From a virus, in the IMG/VR virus record IMGVR_UViG_3300023184_000366, positions 1 through 31,497 of that record: 31,497 nt of DNA; one strand, given 5' to 3'. The notes under the pieces are model-generated. The model ran no database searches. It was not told the origin of the DNA and saw nothing but the letters and a program-made list of their open reading frames with translations. The translations under genes and the position numbers were made by a program. Position 1 is the first letter of the stretch. Every line of letters begins with the position of its first letter. Positions 27,838 through 31,497 of the stretch are shown piece after piece.

Positions 27838-29415
27838 ATGGCATATGATCGTCCAGGAGTCTACGTAAGAGAGACTCCATTTACCAGTAATCTTGCTAGC
27901 CGTACCGCTACGTCTGTTGCCGCTTTTGTAGGTGAAGCAGAACGTGGTCCCGAAGTAGCAACTCTAATTAGTTCGTGGAATGATTACAAATCTAACTACG
28001 GAGAAATCTCCAACACATACGATTTGGGCTACGCCGTCTATCATTACTTTGCTAATGGTGGTCGTGATGCTTACGTATCACGAGTAATTGATACCACTGC
28101 TCTTGCTTCCACAACCACCTTTCAGGGAACCATTACAGGTGCATCAGCAGCAAGCACACTGTTTACTTTGAAAGCCGCTTCTAAAGGCGCATGGGGTGAC
28201 CAACTTTCAGCGGTTATTACGTTTGATCCAAGCACTCTGACGGATCCAACAGGAACACCAAAGGTCAACTCAACAAGCCTGTTCTCATTGGCAGTTAACT
28301 TGGTAAGATCAGGTACGACTGTAGAAGTTGAGCGTTGGCAAGAATTGTCTTTTGACGCTACCTCTAGCCGTTACTTCAAGAGTGTTCTTGATTTGTACTC
28401 AGCATACTTTAAAGTTTCAGGAACACCAGCCACAATCTCAAGCAACGTCACAATTGCTGTAAGTGGTATCACATCAAGTGTTTACAGCAAGACACTTACT
28501 CTTTCAGGAGGTTCAGATGCCGTTAATGCAAGTGCTATCACTGCTGACACTGAGTGGGCAACTGCTGTAAATAACTTAGACATGGTTGCTGGTCCGTTGT
28601 TAATTAACCTTGTTGGACAAACATCCAGCACACGTGTTAACCAAGCCCTTGCATATGCAGCAAACCGTGCCGATTCATTTGTTATCATTGACAGCCCACT
28701 GTCAGCAGCAACAAAAGCAGATATGCAAACTGCAATAGCGGGCTACAGCACCACCAATGGTGCTTTTGGTGCAGTGTACTTCCCAGCATTAAAAATGTAT
28801 GACCCAGCAAAGAGCGGTCCAACGGCTATCCGTGACACCTACGTAGGTGGTGCAATTGCTGGAGCGTATGTACGTTCTGAGACTCTTCGTGGTGTTGCTA
28901 AAGCCCCAGCAGGTTATTTCTTGGATCTACAAAATGTGTTTGGTCTTGCAGCAACGCTTTCTGATGCAGATCAGGGAACTTTGTACAACACTAACCATGT
29001 AAACTGTTTGCGTCTAATCCCAGGAGGCGGAACCATTATCAATGGTGCTCGCACCTTGGCAAAGAACCGCCCAGAAAAGTACATTCCAATCCGTCGCACC
29101 CTTTCGTACTTGCGAGTAATGTTAGATGCACAAACACAATTTGCGGTCTTTGAACCAAACGACGAGCGTTTGTGGGATCGCCTTAACGTATCTATTTCCA
29201 GTGTTCTTACAGACTTCTGGGCTAAAGGTAATTTAAAAGGTGTTAATGCAACTAGCGCCTTCTACATTGTTTGTGATTCGTCAAATAACACGTCATCAAG
29301 TATTCAAGATGGATATGTAAACATTGAGGTTGGTGTCGCATTGCAATACCCAGCCGAATTCATTGTAATCAACCTTACCCAGTCGGCTGGCAGCGGCTTC
29401 GCTGGAAACCTCTAA
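27838..29415 (+). CDS. Tail sheath protein
   Basis: This 525-residue protein has TTTAGGAG before the ATG. It starts DRPGVYVRETPF, the typical sheath N-terminus. AFVGEAERGP and WNDYKSNYG follow, then the sheath core NHVNCLRLIPGGGTIINGARTL, YIPIRRTLSYLRVM, FEPNDERLWDRL and the C-terminal strand INIEVGVALQYPAEFIVI-like segment. Sheath subunits form the contractile outer tube; contraction drives the inner tube through the envelope. The middle 150 residues (TGASAASTLFTL, TISSNVTIAVSG) are a variable surface domain. The call fixes the phage as a myovirus-type particle. Codon use is clean and the gene is intact. Confidence 0.95.
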   Translation: MAYDRPGVYVRETPFTSNLASRTATSVAAFVGEAERGPEVATLISSWNDYKSNYGEISNTYDLGYAVYHYFANGGRDAYVSRVIDTTALASTTTFQGTITGASAASTLFTLKAASKGAWGDQLSAVITFDPSTLTDPTGTPKVNSTSLFSLAVNLVRSGTTVEVERWQELSFDATSSRYFKSVLDLYSAYFKVSGTPATISSNVTIAVSGITSSVYSKTLTLSGGSDAVNASAITADTEWATAVNNLDMVAGPLLINLVGQTSSTRVNQALAYAANRADSFVIIDSPLSAATKADMQTAIAGYSTTNGAFGAVYFPALKMYDPAKSGPTAIRDTYVGGAIAGAYVRSETLRGVAKAPAGYFLDLQNVFGLAATLSDADQGTLYNTNHVNCLRLIPGGGTIINGARTLAKNRPEKYIPIRRTLSYLRVMLDAQTQFAVFEPNDERLWDRLNVSISSVLTDFWAKGNLKGVNATSAFYIVCDSSNNTSSSIQDGYVNIEVGVALQYPAEFIVINLTQSAGSGFAGNL

Positions 29416-29435
29416 TTCAAGGAGTTATCTAAATC

Positions 29436-30071
29436 ATGGCATCAGCAACAGTACTTCGTACCGATCCACTACGTAACTTTAAGTTCCGTGTGCAAATCAT
29501 TCCAAAGATGACTGGCAATCTTTCAAAAACCCTTAACGAAATTGGTGAATTGGGGTTTGCTCAAGTTAGTGGAATTTCGGTAACTAACGAAATCATTTCA
29601 TACCGAGAAGGTGGTATGAACACCCACCCACACAAAATGGTTGCTCAATCCGATTTTGCTCCTGTGTCTTTTGCACGTGGAGCATTTAGTGGACAAGGGC
29701 AATTGTTCCAGTGGCAGAAGTTTCTCCATGCGTGGCTGGATGGCGGAGTAGGCGGCGAGGCTGGCTTGGCTAGTGGTGATGGTGACTACCGTTGTGACAT
29801 CCTTGTGAAGGTTTATGACCATCCACATACCGCTTCCGAAGTTCAAGGTCAATCGGGATTGAAGTACCAATGGGATGGCAGCGAAATGATGGGCGCCATT
29901 GTGCCTGGTAAAGTAAAGTTTCAATTTAAACTTTACAACGCATGGCCTGGAGCGTACGCTTTGACTGACTTGAACGCTGGAGACAACGGCATTTTGATTC
30001 AGTCCATGACCGTACACCACGAAGGTTTCTATATAGACTGGGATGGATCAGAGAATTTGGCTATCAAATAA
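29436..30071 (+). CDS. Tail tube protein, T4 gp19-like
   Basis: This 211-residue protein follows the sheath gene, with AAGGAG about 12 bases before the ATG. DPLRNFKFRVQI, GFAQVSGISVTNEIISYREGG, and APVSFARGAFSGQGQLF match the gp19/Hcp-like tube fold, in which a GF-x-x-VSG strand and the YREGG turn are hallmarks. KFQFKLYNAWPGAYALTDLNAGDNG, with a following long strand (LIQSMTVHHEGFYI), is the conserved C-terminal part. Hexamers stack to form the inner tube through which DNA passes. The gene next to the sheath and before the chaperone is in the expected position. Confidence 0.92.
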   Translation: MASATVLRTDPLRNFKFRVQIIPKMTGNLSKTLNEIGELGFAQVSGISVTNEIISYREGGMNTHPHKMVAQSDFAPVSFARGAFSGQGQLFQWQKFLHAWLDGGVGGEAGLASGDGDYRCDILVKVYDHPHTASEVQGQSGLKYQWDGSEMMGAIVPGKVKFQFKLYNAWPGAYALTDLNAGDNGILIQSMTVHHEGFYIDWDGSENLAIK

Positions 30072-30111
30072 GTAAGTAATACAACCCAATACAAACTAGG
30101 AGTAGTACTAA

Positions 30112-30894
30112 ATGGATACAAAACAACAAGCCGATGCGCTCAATGCTGCATTAGGTGATCCACCTCCAGAAATAACGGGACCTCCAGTAACACTTGTTGA
30201 TCTTATTTGTGGTGTCTTTAATACAGAGACCAACTCATGGGAGATAGAGGCTGAAGTACGAGAACTCAATGGCTTTGATGAAGAGGCACTTGCTTCTTTG
30301 GATAGCAAGAACGTCGTCTATGCCGAATACATGACGGCGCTTTTGAAGCGTGCTGTTGTACGGGTTGGTTCCATCATTATTGAGACTAACCCTGCCATCA
30401 TTGATGACCTCATCATTGGTGACAGAGATGTCTTGTTTCTTAAGATCATTGAAGCAACGTATGGCAAAGATCGTCAATACCAAGTGATTTGTAACACCTG
30501 CACAGCATCTAATGATGTCATTGTGTCTTTGGATGAGTTCACAAGGCGAGAAGTTGCTCATGACCCCAAACAACCATTAGAACACACCATTGCTGATGGC
30601 ACCACTATTAAGATGCGTCTGCCAAATGGTATGGACAGCCAGTTAGTTTCTAAAAAAGCAAAAAATACAGCAGAACAAAATACCCTTATGCTGGCACGCT
30701 GTGTTACCTCTCCACCAATGAACAATCCCCAGCAATGGGCTAAGACATTGGGAATGAAGGATAGAAATGACCTTGTCAAAATCCTGCTGGACAGCCAGCC
30801 AGGACCTGAGATTGGGGAGGTGAATGCCCAATGCGCTACGTGTGGAACAGATTTAAATATCGTGCTTGATTGGGCATCCCTTTTATTTGGTTAA
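30112..30894 (+). CDS. Tail assembly chaperone / gp26-like protein with two CxxC pairs
   Basis: This 260-residue protein has AGGAG before its ATG. A flexible N-terminus (to about 25) precedes a helical region (ELNGFDEEALASL, YAEYMTALLKRAVVRVG). The sequence VICNTCTASNDVIVSLDEF (126-144) and QCATCGTDLNIVLDW (240-254) supply two CxxC pairs that could form one zinc site, with a helix-rich segment between. This organisation resembles gp26-like chaperone or hub-assembly proteins of contractile phages. Position between the tube and the tape measure is that of tail-assembly chaperones. It overlaps an out-of-frame open region (30857-31033) that may encode a second chaperone part. Confidence 0.75.
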   Translation: MDTKQQADALNAALGDPPPEITGPPVTLVDLICGVFNTETNSWEIEAEVRELNGFDEEALASLDSKNVVYAEYMTALLKRAVVRVGSIIIETNPAIIDDLIIGDRDVLFLKIIEATYGKDRQYQVICNTCTASNDVIVSLDEFTRREVAHDPKQPLEHTIADGTTIKMRLPNGMDSQLVSKKAKNTAEQNTLMLARCVTSPPMNNPQQWAKTLGMKDRNDLVKILLDSQPGPEIGEVNAQCATCGTDLNIVLDWASLLFG

Positions 30895-31033
30895 CCTAAG
30901 TAATATATACTGGGAATACGATTTGATAGCCACGGTTTACAAGGGCTTTACGCTCAATGACATACAAAACATGGCAGTACGTCAAAGACGGTACTGGGCA
31001 AGCATGGGTAAATGGCGTAACTCTGGAGACTGA
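30887..31033 (+). CDS. Hidden chaperone partner, read by frameshift or from a TTG start
   Basis: A frame shifted +1 (equivalently -2) from the upstream gene is open from 30857 to a TGA at 31033, which lies just 6 bases before the tape measure ATG. It reads NIYWEYDLIATVYKGFTLND and then IQNMAVRQRRYWASMGKWR: a W..YD.I...Y..FT..DI..M...RR.YW pattern like the short second products of tail chaperones. The earliest ATG (30971) would drop the conserved first half. It could start at TTG 30887 or 30923, or be translated as an extension of the upstream protein by slipping in the shared open stretch 30857-30891 (around TCCCTTTTATTTGG). The slip site is not a textbook one, so mechanism is open. Confidence 0.55.
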   Translation: MVNLSNIYWEYDLIATVYKGFTLNDIQNMAVRQRRYWASMGKWRNSGD

Positions 31034-31039
31034 TGACAT

Positions 31040-31497
31040 ATGGCTGAAGAAGAGCGTGGATTAGGTGATGGTGCTTTAGGAGGGCGACCAGCATCCCGTG
31101 ATACCTCTGCGGTTACTGCCACAGTTGCTTTACGTTTAGACAAGTCGGTTGCGAAGTTGTGGATGACCACATACGATGAACTTACTGTTAAAGTCAAGAA
31201 ACTTAGAAATGAAATCAAGGAACTAAACAAAGAAGCAAATAAAACCACATCTGCAATTGCGGGGTTAAGTAGTGGTGGAACTGCCACTAACGCATCTACA
31301 TCAACTTCTTCGGCTATTTCCGCTGCTACAGAAGCAAGCAAAGCCAGTGTAACTCCCAAACCCTCTGGAGGTGGAGGTGGAGGTGGAGGTGGTGGAGGTA
31401 AAGGCTTAGATTCTCCTATGGTATCCGCTGCGGCTGCCGCTATGGGACCTGAAGCACAGGCTGCTTTGATGGCGGCTAAAGCAGCATTGAAGATTAT
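31040..31497 (+). CDS. Tape measure protein, N-terminal part (3' end outside window)
   Basis: The ATG has GGAG at 31025 and the frame stays open to the window edge for 152 complete codons. After a variable N-terminus (EERGLGDGALGG) come strands and a charged helix (LWMTTYDELTVKVKKLRNEI), then a Ser/Thr/Ala-rich linker with a run of 11 glycines, and then Ala/Met-rich helix (SPMVSAAAAAMGPEAQAALM). Alternating helix and low-complexity linkers are typical of tape measure proteins, which set tail length. Its place after the chaperone genes is decisive. The total length is unknown because the gene is cut by the window. Confidence 0.75.
   Translation, partial: MAEEERGLGDGALGGRPASRDTSAVTATVALRLDKSVAKLWMTTYDELTVKVKKLRNEIKELNKEANKTTSAIAGLSSGGTATNASTSTSSAISAATEASKASVTPKPSGGGGGGGGGGGKGLDSPMVSAAAAAMGPEAQAALMAAKAALKI

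Noticed and set aside
1-31497. tRNA genes, integrase and attachment sites
   Set aside because: I looked for a tRNA T-arm-like sequence, long direct repeats outside genes and integrase motifs and saw none; a tRNA scan would be needed to be certain.

Overview
The window looks like the late (virion and lysis) region of a tailed bacteriophage with a contractile tail. All 47 genes called lie on the + strand, mostly separated by a few bases or overlapping by 1-40 bases. No gap exceeds about 80 bases, and I saw no tRNA, rRNA, CRISPR array, insertion sequence, integrase or attachment site. The recognisable virion genes are a large terminase, an SPP1 gp6-type portal, a coiled-coil scaffold, an N4-gp56-family capsid protein, a tail sheath, a T4 gp19-type tail tube, a gp26-like chaperone and the start of a tape measure. 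Together they define a myovirus-type phage. The host is not certain. Good -10 boxes only 6-7 bases before start codons (leaderless type), a proteasome/HslV-like gene, a DUF2746-like holin and a VanY-type endolysin make an actinobacterial host plausible. The halogenase/oxygenase island recalls aquatic phages.

Layout. (1) 1-2890: tail-fibre and adhesin genes, namely the end of a repeat-type fibre, a small beta-rich protein, and two paralogous glycine-rich proteins, the second carrying collagen-like Gly-X-Y runs and a segment with 25 histidines. (2) 2900-9272: an accessory island of tightly coupled genes holding two prolyl-4-hydroxylase-like 2OG-Fe(II) oxygenases, a third double-stranded-beta-helix oxygenase-like protein, a flavin-dependent (tryptophan-type) halogenase, a YkgJ-like cysteine-cluster protein, two related proteins of unknown function and a small membrane protein. 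(3) 9282-11143: an M15 peptidase endolysin, a KTSC-domain protein and small unknowns. (4) 11161-18283: large terminase, three unknowns, a holin candidate, a helix-turn-helix-like protein, a metallophosphoesterase, a proteasome/HslV-like N-terminal-nucleophile hydrolase, a second holin candidate and another unknown. (5) 18365-24709: portal, scaffold, capsid, a small protein, a fibre-like protein and a LamG-like protein with a cysteine-rich insertion. (6) 24719-31497: small proteins, neck/connector genes, sheath, tube, chaperone, a hidden out-of-frame chaperone partner and the tape measure, which runs off the window.

How the parts may work together. The head and tail genes follow the usual assembly order (portal, scaffold, capsid, connectors, terminator, sheath, tube, chaperone, tape measure). 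No classical S78, ClpP-like or U35 prohead protease is seen. The Ntn hydrolase just before the portal could fill that role, but this is inference. The oxygenases and halogenase directly follow an adhesin whose Gly-Asn-Pro triplets place proline where collagen prolyl 4-hydroxylases act. The most interesting hypothesis here is therefore a phage-encoded island that modifies its own tail adhesin. Nothing in the sequence proves it.
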